NCBI GenBank assembly: GCA_900074885.1
Contig: FJUW01000010.1
Coordinates: 62,001-126,000 of the forward strand
Length of the DNA: 64,000 nucleotides
From: Rhynchosporium graminicola
Lineage: Eukaryota; Ascomycota; Leotiomycetes; Helotiales; Ploettnerulaceae
Reading direction: 5' to 3'
Part shown: in pieces, positions 12,150 through 22,193 of the stretch
How positions within the stretch are numbered: the stretch's first letter is position 1
How the letters are laid out: every line of letters starts with the position of its first letter
The notes under the pieces: model-generated
Seen by the model: the letters and a program-made list of their open reading frames with translations, nothing else
Told to the model about the DNA's origin: nothing
Databases searched by the model: none
Translations under genes and position numbers: made by a program

Positions 12150-13387
12150 ATGAGGCTCACACCCAGCTTCCTGTTTTCGGCGCTCATCAGTGCAGCCTCC
12201 GCCGCAGATCACGCCAACGTCTATATCTTCGATGGAGCAAAGAGGACAGCCACGAACACCCCATCTCTCTCCCCAGAGCAAGCTCGATTAGTCTTTGCGC
12301 AACGCTTAGGCACTTCGCAATATCACGGCATTGGAGATGCTAGCGAATCTACTCTTTCGTATATCAACAAGTTTGGAGGACAACACGAATCACTTTTCCA
12401 GGACACAACAGATGATAAGGCAGCAGAGTTGGTCCTGATTGTGGAGGGCGTCTCTTCCGAAAATGCAAAGCCTCTGTTGAAGGAGTGGAGTTCGACCGTG
12501 CCTGCGTTCACGATATCCAATCCGCCATGTATGGTTGCGAATCAGAAGCTGGTGTCGGACCTACAAAAGCAATCTGGAGAGGGTAGTCGGGACTGCTCAC
12601 TGGAAAGTGCTATCAACCCATTTGATAGGGACTGCTGGAACGGACGGTCAAATGCGATACACTTTGATTTAGCTTCCAAGGTAAGCTGCTTCAAGTACAA
12701 GCCACATTCATTTGCTGATTTCACTTACAGGGCGAGAGTAAGATCGATGAGTTAATGGCAGCCCAAAAGAGACTACTTCAATTCGCAGAAAAGGCAGCAA
12801 TGAATGTGGTTGTTGTCCTTATGCCCGAATCATCTCGAACATCGAAGACCACTGGAAAGGCATATGGTTCGTACGAAGCACCTTCCCAACCTTCGATGGG
12901 CAAAGTCCGTAGACATGCTGCTGAAGAGCCAATTACGGAACCTCCCGCTGTATCGAGCCCGTCAAAATTCAGCACGAAACAACTGCAGAGTTCCAATTCA
13001 ACTAATTCCACGATTAAGCCGTTGCCCAAGCTACCGCCCCTCTGCCACTCATCTAAGGATGCTTGCCAATCCTCCACAAATAACTGCAGCGGCCATGGAA
13101 CCTGTTTCAAGAAGTACTCGACCTCGAAGGCGGCATGCTTCACGTGTGCGTGCACAACTTCCAAGAAATCGTTCATGTTTGGAGAGAAGAAATACTTCCA
13201 GATATCGTCTTGGGGTGGCGCGGCATGTCATAAGCAAGATGTCAGCGTTCCTTTCTGGCTCATTTCCCTTTTCACCATTGTCATGGTTGGGACGATCAGC
13301 TGGGGAATTGGCTTGATGTATAGCATCGGAGAAGAAAAGCTTCCGGGTGTTATTGGTGCTGGTGTTTCAAGTGGCAAGACGAGGTAG
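12150..13387 (+). CDS. VPS3844 (DUF3844)-family vacuolar/ER sorting membrane protein
   Basis: Exons 12150-12680 and 12731-13387 give 395 residues. The start MRLTPSFLFSALISAASAADH is a clear cleavable signal peptide, which fixes the ATG. The lumenal part is followed by a Ser/Thr/Asn linker and a Cys-rich EGF-like module (CHSSKDACQ...NNCSGHGTCFKK...CFTCACTTSKK). One transmembrane helix (VPFWLISLFTIVMVGTISWGIG) and a short cytosolic tail close the protein. This order (signal peptide, lumenal domain, Cys module, single TM) is that of the fungal VPS3844 family, implicated in vacuolar sorting. That role is taken from the family name, not shown here. It is a type I membrane protein of the secretory pathway. 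Confidence 0.85.
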
Positions 13388-14422
13388 AAGGGCATTTTGT
13401 ACGATTGAGATACACATTGAGTCAACTTGTTTGCTTGGCGAGGGGCAGCGGCGTTTAGAACGATTGTACTTATTATGAGGACTGAGGCTGATGTATAGAA
13501 CTATGGTATTTCTGCAACTGCTTGAGATCTGTTGATAGCATGTGCTTGGCAACCGGAAACACGAGGCTCATGCGAGCTGAGAGATGGTGTAGAACTCTCA
13601 GTAGCCGAGGAACGGCAAGAATTTGCATAGATGACTGATTCAGCCATAAGGGCAATTACACGACTCACAATTAGTATCTTGAACTGAGATTTACCATTGG
13701 AAGACCTCTCATTAATGATATTTCCGAATTCCAAATCACTTCAGGTATCTACTTAGGCTAGGTAAACACGGCATCGCGCCAGAGTGGGTCGACGGGAACG
13801 AACCTTCGCACCTCAGTAGGTACGTAGCGAATGCTGAAACATTCTTCCTCCAGAAGACCGCCAAGAACATCCTCAAGTATCATTGCAGTTTTGAACCAGA
13901 AGGAAACGAGCCGTGTCCAGTGACATGCTACCTAGGTATGAATGACAGAAAGGTAAGGTACACCCATCTTGATCTAGGTAGGTTTGCATTGAGTAAGTGT
14001 ACCTAGCTGGTAGCTAGGTGGCTGGCTGATCTAGAATTGATTTACAGTCAGTCATTAGCTCTTCCGCGGCTGCTGGCGTTGACGTCAGATCAAGCCTCGA
14101 AACCGATCGACGGGCGGATTTAACATTCTGCTTGCTTGTAGACAAGATGGGACGAGAAGTCTCGCGTTTCAAACCTTTGAAAATTCCATCGTGATTTCTA
14201 GATGAGCTTGTTTCTTTCTTCACGCCGGCGCTTTTGGATCGTACAATCAGGGTATGGAAAGCAAGCATGCGTGGGGAATGAGATGGCTTGATGAACCACG
14301 GCTCTTTTATTAAATTTTTTTAATTCTTTTTGGAAACATACATACATGCCCAATTTGAAAAGAGAATAGCGACAGGAAAAACTATCCATTCTATTGTATT
14401 CCATGATTACGAAAAACACATA
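13388..14422. other. Intergenic, rich in CTAGGTAG-type motifs
   Basis: No supported gene. Between 13740 and 14035 the motif CCTAGGTA/TAGGTAGG and relatives recur (near 13745, 13755, 13930, 13972, 14003, 14013). The final 130 bp include an AT-rich tract before the esterase start. Confidence 0.5.
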
Positions 14423-16565
14423 ATGGCACAAGCCCTCGGAGCCGCAACATCGCACAACCCGTCTCCCCCCTCACCAAACAGACCCGACGATGTGCCCCAT
14501 CACAGCAAGCAGCCGAACTCGCGGCCTCCGTCCGGGCTGCGTGAGAAGATCCTGCGCACGCCTCTCCCCTACTACTCCGGACCCTACAGCGTCGGCATGA
14601 TGGACATCGAAGTACCGGTCCGCGACCCTCGCCATTTCTCCGAGATCACGAGGAACAAAAAGCACTTGTTAGAGTTGGAAACGGTGCTCTTTACGGTCTT
14701 CTATCCGAGTGGTTTTGGCAGCGGGGAGGGGAGGAGTCCCGAGGGGAAGAAGGAATGGAGTCGACCGACTTGGTTGCCGCGACCCAGAGTCGAGGTTGCG
14801 AGGGGGTATGGACGCTTCGCTGGATTGCCGGAGTGGGTTTGTGCTGGGTGGTTCGGTACGTGGGATTTCCACCTAACATGTGATTGTTTTTGTTGGCGAT
14901 GTTCAAGCGAGGGATGCAGGAGAGCGTTGGTAGCGCTAATCGGATGTCCATGTAGGAGCCACGACGGCATTCACCAAGCTCCCTGCGTTCCGCAACGCGA
15001 CTCTGGCAGAACATTGGCCTCCGGACACGAACTCCCGAGAAGGTGGATATCAGACCAAAAATCGAGCCGGGACCCGACCACCCGGCGAGCCTGAGAAGCC
15101 TTGTTTCCCATTGTTGATATTCAGTCACGGCCTTGGCGGCACGAGAACGACGTACAGTTCCGTGTGTGGAGAATTCGCCAGTTATGGATTCGTAGTCGTC
15201 AGTCTGGAGCATAGGGATGGTAGTGGACCGAGGACATTTGTCAACATCCCGAAACGGGAGAGCGCAGGCGAGGGATTGAGCAATGGAAAAGTGGATCTAG
15301 GTGGGAAGGCGAGGGAGAGGGGATATTCGAAGATGGATTATGTGTTTCCAAAGGATAACGCGAGGGATACTTCGCCGGCTAATGAACAGGGTGTAGATGC
15401 CGAACTGAGGGCTGCGCAGATCCAGTTGAGGCTTGCGGAGATCGAAGAGGCGTATTATGTGATGAAGCTCATTCATGATGGCGAAGGAGAGAGTGTTGCT
15501 AGAGGGAGCTTGAGATGTAAAACTCATGGCTCGATAGGAGGGAGTTCACGCGGCCTTGACGGGATTGACTGGGAGGCTTGGAGGAACAGGTTTCATCTCC
15601 AGCAAGTGACTATGCTAGGGCATTCCTTCGGAGCAGCTACTGCAGTTGAAGTCCTGCGTCATAAAGACCGTTTCAAGTTTGTCGGCCAGGGAATCATTTA
15701 CGATATCTGGGGAGCAGCTATCCAGGCTCCCGGAGACGAATCGAGACATCGTATCGATACCCCTCTACTAGCTATCAACAGCGAAGCATTCATGTACTGG
15801 TTAGTACTTTCCGGCTTTAAAAGGTCTCAGATCGAATCCTTTGATCCGATCCTGAGACCTTTCAAATTTTATTTTTTTTCCCATACTAAAGAATTGATTA
15901 GGCCCGACAACTTCTCCGCCGTCATGTCTCTCTGCCGCGAAGCCAAAAAGCACGACGCGCTCGTCTGGATGATGACAGTCCGCGGCTCCGTGCACATCTC
16001 ACAATCAGATTTCTCGCTCCTCTACCCGCGAATCGCGAGTCTCTTCTTGAAAATGACCATCAACCCCCGTCGAGCCATCGATCTCAACATCAACGCCTCG
16101 TTGGAATTTCTCAGAAAGGTTATGCCGGATCGGGTATCGAAGATGAATCGTGGCACGAATGAGCATCTGCTGGAAGTCAGTATGTTGGATAGCTTACCGG
16201 AAGAGCATCGGCCAGATGAGAAGTGGATGGCGATGAGGCTGCGGATTCCGCATGAGTTGAGGATTAGATTGAGGCCGCAGTGGGTGAGGAGATATGACAG
16301 GAAGAGGAGGAAAGATTCGGTGGCGGGTGATTTGCCGAGAGATCCGTTGGGGAATGTTTTGGAGGGGTTGGAGGATTTGAAGTTAGGAGAGGAGATTTGG
16401 ATGCATGTCGCGCCGACGAAGGAGGAGTTGGGAAAGCATGGTTTGAGACCTGAGGAGGGAGTGGAGGGCAGAGAGGAGAGTGGGATGGTGGGTGTTGGTG
16501 GAGAGGAGGGGAGGTGTAGAGAGCAGCATAGGGGAATTGAGCAAAGGTATATGGACAGAGGATGA
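14423..16565 (+). CDS. Platelet-activating factor acetylhydrolase-like serine esterase (PAF-AH family, alpha/beta hydrolase)
   Basis: Exons 14423-14855, 14956-15799, 15902-16565 encode about 646 residues. PAF-AH enzymes hydrolyse the sn-2 acyl group of PAF and oxidised phospholipids; the fungal substrate is unknown. Seen: PYYSGPYSVGMMDIEVPV near the N-terminus, the oxyanion-region motif LLIFSHGLGGTRTTYS, the nucleophile elbow GHSFGAAT (Ser about residue 368), a YDIWGAA acid-region motif and a late His in VRGSVHISQSDF. The second intron (15800-15901) is 102 nt without a stop, so retention would also keep frame. Splicing restores MYWPDNFSAVMSLC, which fits the family better. The C-terminal 150 residues are basic then Glu/Gly-rich. 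No signal peptide is evident. Confidence 0.85.
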
Positions 16566-17311
16566 TTGTTGTGTTGTAATCTGGGATTTGTTCGAGTAAG
16601 GGTACTTACTTATGGAGTTTCTGTCTAGACCTCTCTCGTCTGTCCAGGAGGGCATTTAACTTTGACAGGATATGATGAGACAGGTCAAATCGATATTAGG
16701 CGAAATAATCGGTTTTTGAGTCGCGAGCGTGTGCAAAACGTGGAATTCAATCAATCAGGAAAACAATATAGCATGCCACAAAACGAGGGTGTATCCAGGT
16801 GGCGGGAATTAGTCCTAACACACAGGTAGCTTTTTGATCCTCGCATTAACCTGGTACGACTTCTCTCAGCGTCAATAATGAGCAGGAAGAACACTTGATT
16901 CAACGCGAGTCAAATTCCTGCATGTAGCGTTCCTAGCCGGGTTTTCTTCGGTTAATGACTGCTTGCTTGCTTGCTTGCTCGTACGCACGTACGTACATAT
17001 TCCATCCGAGAAGAAAGCAAGCAAGCGAGAGAGCTGATGCAATTGACGATGATGGGTATATTTTGAGATGACATGTCTTAGTAGCACCTGTATATCGAAT
17101 GAAGGAAACGGATCTCGGGATGATTTGGAACAGGATTCTGGGAGTGATTTACCAGACTAGCGAAGAGGGACCTTTGGGGAAAGGAGATAAAATGGGGTTT
17201 TGGAGTATAATACAAGTCATTGCACACTGGCTTTGAGAATTGACTTCGCGATAGGTAGTTCGGGAAACTACCTATCTTGCATTCGGTTGTCTGTACTTCC
17301 GTACTTCGTAC

Positions 17312-17805
17312 CTTATTTGACGAGTGAGCGAGCAAGCGAGGGAGCTGGTTCACTTGGGAGGTATTCCACATCGATTAGACTGACTATCAGAGGTATCTTA
17401 TACAATTCCTACAATATCTGGCAAAAAGGGAGTGGGTTGACACGAGAGACGATAGTGAAGGGAGTGTGTCTTTTCTCGGGAATCATTTCCACGTTGGCTT
17501 TGAGTATTGTCCTCATGATGCTTTGGGAGATACCTTGGATTTGGTTGTATATAAATGATTGACAAGTAAGCGAGCGAGCCGTTTCAGTTGATGATAGCTC
17601 GTCCCAGCATCTCCACATCGGTTAGACTGTTAAAGTAATCTTGGCCAAGAATAGTCCGCGAACATCTGGCGAGAAGGGAGTGTTTGAATCAAGAGACGGT
17701 AATATATCAATGAGAGGAATACACGTCTCGGAAGTGGTTTTCTAGTGGTTTAGGTATTGACCTCACGATGGTTTGAAAATATCTTGGATCCGGTTGTTTT
17801 CTATT
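17312..17805. repeat. Imperfect tandem duplication, about 248-bp unit
   Basis: Two adjacent diverged copies. Anchors recur at constant offset: CCACATCGATTAGACTG (17366) and CCACATCGGTTAGACTG (17613), 247 apart; a TCTGGCRARAAGGGAGTG block; and CTTGGATTTGGTTGT (17534) against CTTGGATCCGGTTGT (17783), 249 apart. Each copy begins with an AAGCGAGCGAG-like tract. No open frame is shared by both copies. Confidence 0.75.
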
Positions 17806-18010
17806 ACCGAGTCTTGGTATCTGGCACTCGGAGCGAGACAGCTCGCGGAAAGCATGACCTGACCGAGAAGTTTGTAAGCCATCTGACGATGAGCGAGCTG
17901 TTCGATTTTGAGGATAATGAAGAGGTAGGTAGACAAGTGCAGACGGTCTGTCTCGGAAGCCTTTCTATCGATCAAAGCAAGAGCCTCCTCCCTCGCTATT
18001 TTTTCGGATG

Positions 18011-18034
18011 GTCCGTCCGTCCGTCCGTCCGTTG
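18011..18034. repeat. (GTCC)n microsatellite
   Basis: Four to five GTCC units followed by an interrupted unit. It forms the start of the first copy of the duplication in this region. Confidence 0.9.
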
Positions 18035-18214
18035 GTCCGCCTCAAAAGAAGTGTAGAAGCGGCTTGTGAAGCTCAGCTCGCACAAGAATTTACAGTCAAA
18101 GTCATAGCCAAAATCGTGATTCCAGAAAGCGACCTCACTATCCTTTCGGAATGTCCGTCCGTCTGGCCGCCTCAAAGAAGCAGAAGCAGAAGCAGAAGCG
18201 GCTGGCTGACGAAG

Positions 18215-18269
18215 CATGTATGTATGTACGTATGTACGTATGTATGTATGTATGTATGTATGTATGTAT
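18215..18269. repeat. (GTAT/GTAC)n microsatellite
   Basis: About 13 tetranucleotide units of GTAT with two GTAC interruptions. It is present in the second but not the first copy of the surrounding duplication. Confidence 0.95.
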
Positions 18270-18676
18270 TTCCATACCTTACCTAACTCAGCTCGCACGA
18301 AAACTTCAAGGTCCAATTCGTGAGTCAAGAGATGAACAGTCGCAGAAGAAAAGAGGGCGTTTATAAATACATGCGCCCAAAGCGTGACGCAGAGATCTGC
18401 ACCTGCAAGGCGGACCGAAGCGAGGTGATCGAAAGGAGGGGGAAGGGAGGGAGGGAGGGGAGTGGAGGAGAACGGAAACGGAAACGGAACAGCTCACTTA
18501 CCACATACGATACGATACGATGGAATACGCCAAGGTACGTCCGGTACGCTACGCACCGCCTCCAGCTGCAGGTGTCAGTCAGCTTTGGCTGGTGGGCTGG
18601 TGTGTGTGAGACATGCGAGTTTGATATATTCCGGAGGGAGGGCGTGAATAGTTCGTTCACCTTGCCTAACGTTGCT

Positions 18677-18693
18677 GAACGAACGAACGAACG
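18677..18693. repeat. (CGAA)n microsatellite
   Basis: Four GAAC/CGAA units, short but perfect. Confidence 0.85.
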
Positions 18694-18799
18694 TAAGCGT
18701 CATGATTGATGATTGAGCAAGCACCTCGCAATCATCGCATAGGATGTCGTGCTCTTCCGCTCACGCTGATGCTCATGCTGGATGCTTGCTTGCAAGAGA

Positions 18800-18848
18800 G
18801 CCGAGCCGAGCTGAGCTGAGCTGAGCTGAACCGAGCTGAGCTGAGCTG
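18800..18848. repeat. (GAGCT/GAGCC)n pentanucleotide tract
   Basis: About ten pentamers of GAGCT with GAGCC and GAACC variants. The AGCT core makes the tract largely self-complementary. Confidence 0.9.
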
Positions 18849-19570
18849 GTAAGGACCCTTAGGGACACTGTGTACAAAAGTACCGGACATGAGCACAAGA
18901 AGCAAGGCTTGGAAGGAGGAAGGGAGGAGAGGAAAGGGCTTGCTGGCTGGCTTGGCATCCCGTCCCCGTTTTGAATAGATAAATGTCGTGTTCATACTGT
19001 ACATCCCACGACGTGGTGACCTACTGTATCTTTTGCAAGCTAACACGTGGAGGGCCTTTTGCTCGGAGATTTTGGGGGGGGGGAGGGGGGGAAGGAGCTG
19101 AATACTCATTCTACTCGAGAATGTGTTTTGAAACTCTGTGAGTGATACAAGGTTTATGTTTCAGAGGTAATAAGCATGTATTATGCTTTTTCGATCGGAA
19201 ATTGTTTAATGAGCGATCCGAGATGTGTCTCTCCACATGTTGCGAAAGGCTCTTTGAGTGCAAGACACTAACTAGGTCGGCTCGGTAGGCAGGTGTTGAT
19301 GATCGGCCGGCTATTTGGCTATTTGAAGGAGGAGTCTAGCTGTGCGCCGCTACATGGTGCTTGCTGGCGTTCAAGGGACCATGGTGGCGAAACGGGCTCT
19401 CGGGGAATCTACTGATTGGGACAACGTGGTGGGTGTGATCTTTTCAGCTGGGGGGGATTTGGGGGAAGAGGCTGACAGTGGAAAGCAGCAGGCTGAGAAT
19501 GAGGCTGATGGTTAGCAACAGGATCTGGTGGTGCTTCTGGGCTGAGGATTCTTGCAGCCTACCCCGTACA

Positions 19571-19613
19571 GTAGGTAGGTAGGTAGGTAGGTAGGTAGGT
19601 AGGTAGGTAGGTA
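19571..19613. repeat. (GTAG)n microsatellite
   Basis: A perfect run of about ten GTAG units, the longest perfect microsatellite in this stretch. The same GGTA/TAGG core recurs as short motifs elsewhere in intergenic DNA of the window. Confidence 0.95.
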
Positions 19614-20097
19614 TCTTTGCATTGGATACACGACATACATGCTGAACAGGCTGAACGGGCTGTCGGGATTGATCTGGACGACTGAGAATAGAAGGAAGGA
19701 AGGAGTGGACGGACATCTGACTGTGTGCGTGGTAGGTATTTTTGATCCGAGTCCTCGTTGGTGATGTCGTGCAGGTCTTTTCGTCCCTAGGTTCGGGTAA
19801 ACGGCAATGCCGGTGGAGTATTGATCGTGATATGGGATGATGATGATGATGAGATATTGGTACTTACTTGGGAGATGTATGTACATTGATGTCAACTTTT
19901 CAATAGCTCTTCGGGAAGACATGTACAGGTGTACGAAAGGGGGTGTTCAGTGGGTCTCGCCACCCCTATGTGTGGTTCCTTCAATTTATAGAGAAAACCT
20001 TGAAATCTGTGGGAAGCATGGCTGTACTGCTTGACAAGGAGAGGCGAGACCAACTGAAAAACCCCCTTCGGTATATTGCTAATACTATGCCCCCCTG

Positions 20098-20159
20098 GTT
20101 TAAACGTTAAAAATTCAGCTACAGTACCATCGTAAGGGCGTAGGATTTAACGTTTAAAC
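20098..20159. repeat. 14-bp perfect inverted repeat with 34-nt spacer
   Basis: GTTTAAACGTTAAA at 20098-20111 is exactly complementary to TTTAACGTTTAAAC at 20146-20159. Outside the arms, C-runs (20090-20095) face G-runs (20162-20172), so imperfect complementarity continues outward. Confidence 0.9.
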
Positions 20160-20510
20160 ATGGGGTGGGGGGCGGATGGTAGGGACTGTCAATTGCTCTT
20201 CGGAAGGCCATTCGAAATGCGGATGGACAAATGATTGGATGTTACAAGTATACAGTGTACTTATTTCAGTTGAAATTGGTTGATGTAGTACTGTATTGGT
20301 TAATTCCAAGATGAAAGTCAATTCACCCGTCTTGTTTGAGCTTAATCGATCGATCTCTAGTTATGCCCTGGATGAAGATCATATGTGCGATTTCATATAC
20401 GAGCAAAGATCAGCTTGATTGACCCTGACCTGGTCTCCGCTGGTCGAAAGTTGCAGGTTAGGTTAGGTTACCTCCAGGCTCCAGCACGGCAAGACGGCAA
20501 GATAAAGAAA

Positions 20511-20543
20511 GGTAAGGTAAGGTAAGGTAAGGTAAGGCAAGGT
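20511..20543. repeat. (GGTAA)n pentanucleotide tract
   Basis: Six to seven GGTAA/GGCAA units, preceded at 20457-20470 by a GGTTA run of three units. Confidence 0.9.
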
Positions 20544-20669
20544 AGACAGACTCAGGTAGGAGGCTCTTGGTGATACTGTAGTCTCAGGGCCATCGCTACC
20601 TGCCAAGATTGGTTTAAAATAGAAAGGAGCTACTTTAGTGTCCGGTAGGGACTTTAGGCAGAGCAGCAA

Positions 20670-20704
20670 GCTAGAAGTAGCTAGAAGTAGCTAGAAGTAG
20701 CTAG
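20670..20704. repeat. Decamer repeat GCTAGAAGTA, about 3.5 copies
   Basis: Three full head-to-tail copies plus a partial one. Downstream (20811-20850) a CTATCTAGCTAGGTATC unit is also duplicated. Confidence 0.9.
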
Positions 20705-21138
20705 CTGTCAGCGTTTCGGGGCCAAGTGGCCGCTGACGGGCTCAGACTCAGTCTCACTCAGTCTCGGAATCGGGCTCGGGCTCGGGGCTCGGGCTGTGTC
20801 CAAACTTCCCGTCTACCTATCTAGCTAGGTATCCTATCTAGCTAGGTATCCCGTCCCTAGTCACCAAACGCACTTGCAACCTAGTGCGGTACACTAATTC
20901 TACTACAATCCATGATTGACATGTACTTATTATGTATGCTCGTACTATGCTGATACATTGACATCCAATGCATTCCATGGCATTGCTTCTTTCGGTAGGT
21001 ACCTACTGTACTACTGTACATGTACATCCTCAATACTTCTTCGTTGTATATGCATCTGAGATGTGCATTGCATCCGTCTGCTGCTGCTCGTAAAGCAATC
21101 GACCCACCTTGCCTCACTCACCTAATAAGGACCCCCGG

Positions 21139-21240
21139 GCCTGCCCTGCCCTGCCCTGCCTTGCCATACCTTGCCTTGCCTTGCCTCGGATGCATCCGCC
21201 TGCTGCATCTGCATCTGCATCTGCATCTGCATCTGCATCT
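21139..21240. repeat. Compound tract: (CTGCC/TTGCC)n then (TGCATC)n
   Basis: CCTGC and CTTGC pentamers run from 21139 to 21187, then about six TGCATC hexamers from 21204 to 21240. A further CTGCC/CTGCT run follows at 21328-21369 and a TC run near 21379-21391. Confidence 0.9.
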
Positions 21241-22193
21241 AACTTCTCCATATGGAATCCCTTTGTTTCTTCCAATTGTTCCAATGTGTGTCATTGTTTC
21301 GTCTCTGAGAGCCTCAGCCCCTCTCTACCCTGCCCTGCCCGGCCCTGCTCTGCTCTGCTCTGCTCTGCTATGATCATCTCTCTCTCTCTCTTCCTGCGAC
21401 CCTGCCCGCCCGCAAAAAGACTGACGGGCCCAGTGCACATGCATGCTTGCGCCATATCTCACAGACTTTTTTTCTTGCCATGGCCCTTGAAAGGTAAATA
21501 AATATATTATTCCATTCCAACCTCGCCTGACCCTTACCTAGGTGTATTTCCTTCCTCCACTTTATCCGAAAGTAGATAATCTACGACGGTGCATGACTTA
21601 TCTCGTATTTAATATTTTCTCTTCCTTTCGCGACATTTCCAGATCCATTCCCCCCCCTCCCCCCCTCCTGGCGCCAGTCGCAAACGCTGCCGTTTTCATC
21701 ACGCTCCATTGGCTTGCTCGAAACATTTAACACGCACCTACCTACCTACTACACCCTCACCACCTATATTCTACCGATCGAATCGCATCTCTGCACTGTA
21801 CGTGTGGGTGCTGTGCTGTGGTGTGACCGCATCACAAATCCCTGAAAGACAACGTCCAACGCCCTCTCCGCTCTTCTTCTGCTCCCCCCACTGCCACCCC
21901 TCCCTCCCCTTGGACTCAGCAGCATACCAAGTAGCAGCAGTATCCAGACGCAGCACGATAACCACCGACGCAAACTGGTTGGGAGTCAAGATTCAAGAGC
22001 ACTGCATATTCACAACCTAATCCAATCCTACCCAATCCAATCCAATCCAATCAACAAGTGACCGCCTGCAGTGGATGACGCTGTTTCCGAGACGGGCATT
22101 TGTCTGCTCCACCTACCTACCTACCTACCTAGTCAGCTATACTGCACACAATTATAGGTAACCCGCGGCTGTCACTTAACCAAATATTCCGTC

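Larger units (their letters stand above)
18002..18320. repeat. Imperfect duplication whose second copy carries expanded microsatellites
   Basis: Copy 1 (about 18002-18100) and copy 2 (about 18144-18320) share the same ordered anchors: TTTCGGA(A)TG-GTCCGTCC, GCCTCAAAGAAG, AGAAGCGGCT, and CTCAGCTCGCAC. In copy 2 an AGAAGC run (18176-18199) and a GTAT run (18215-18269) lengthen the spacing between anchors. Confidence 0.75.
16566..22193. other. 5.6-kb gene-free region packed with microsatellites and imperfect tandem duplications
   Basis: No open frame here has a recognisable domain or convincing splice structure; the many short frames are shadows of tandem repeats. The last part is probably promoter and long 5'UTR of the gene at 22194. 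Individual repeats are listed separately. CTTG/GCAA repeats lie at 16966-16982 and 17017-17031, GGGA runs near 18441, and G-runs at 19074-19090. Confidence 0.6.

Noticed and set aside
14691..15212. 173-codon minus-strand frame over the esterase
   Set aside because: Lies opposite clear alpha/beta-hydrolase coding sequence; no domain of its own.
20457..20470. GGTTA run resembling telomere repeat
   Set aside because: Only three units, in a region full of other pentanucleotide runs, internal to a gene-bearing contig.
16872..22020. Numerous 60-140 codon frames on both strands in the microsatellite region
   Set aside because: They are products of tandem repeats (e.g. runs of Tyr-Val-Cys-Met or Tyr-Leu-Pro-Thr), without domains or splice structure.
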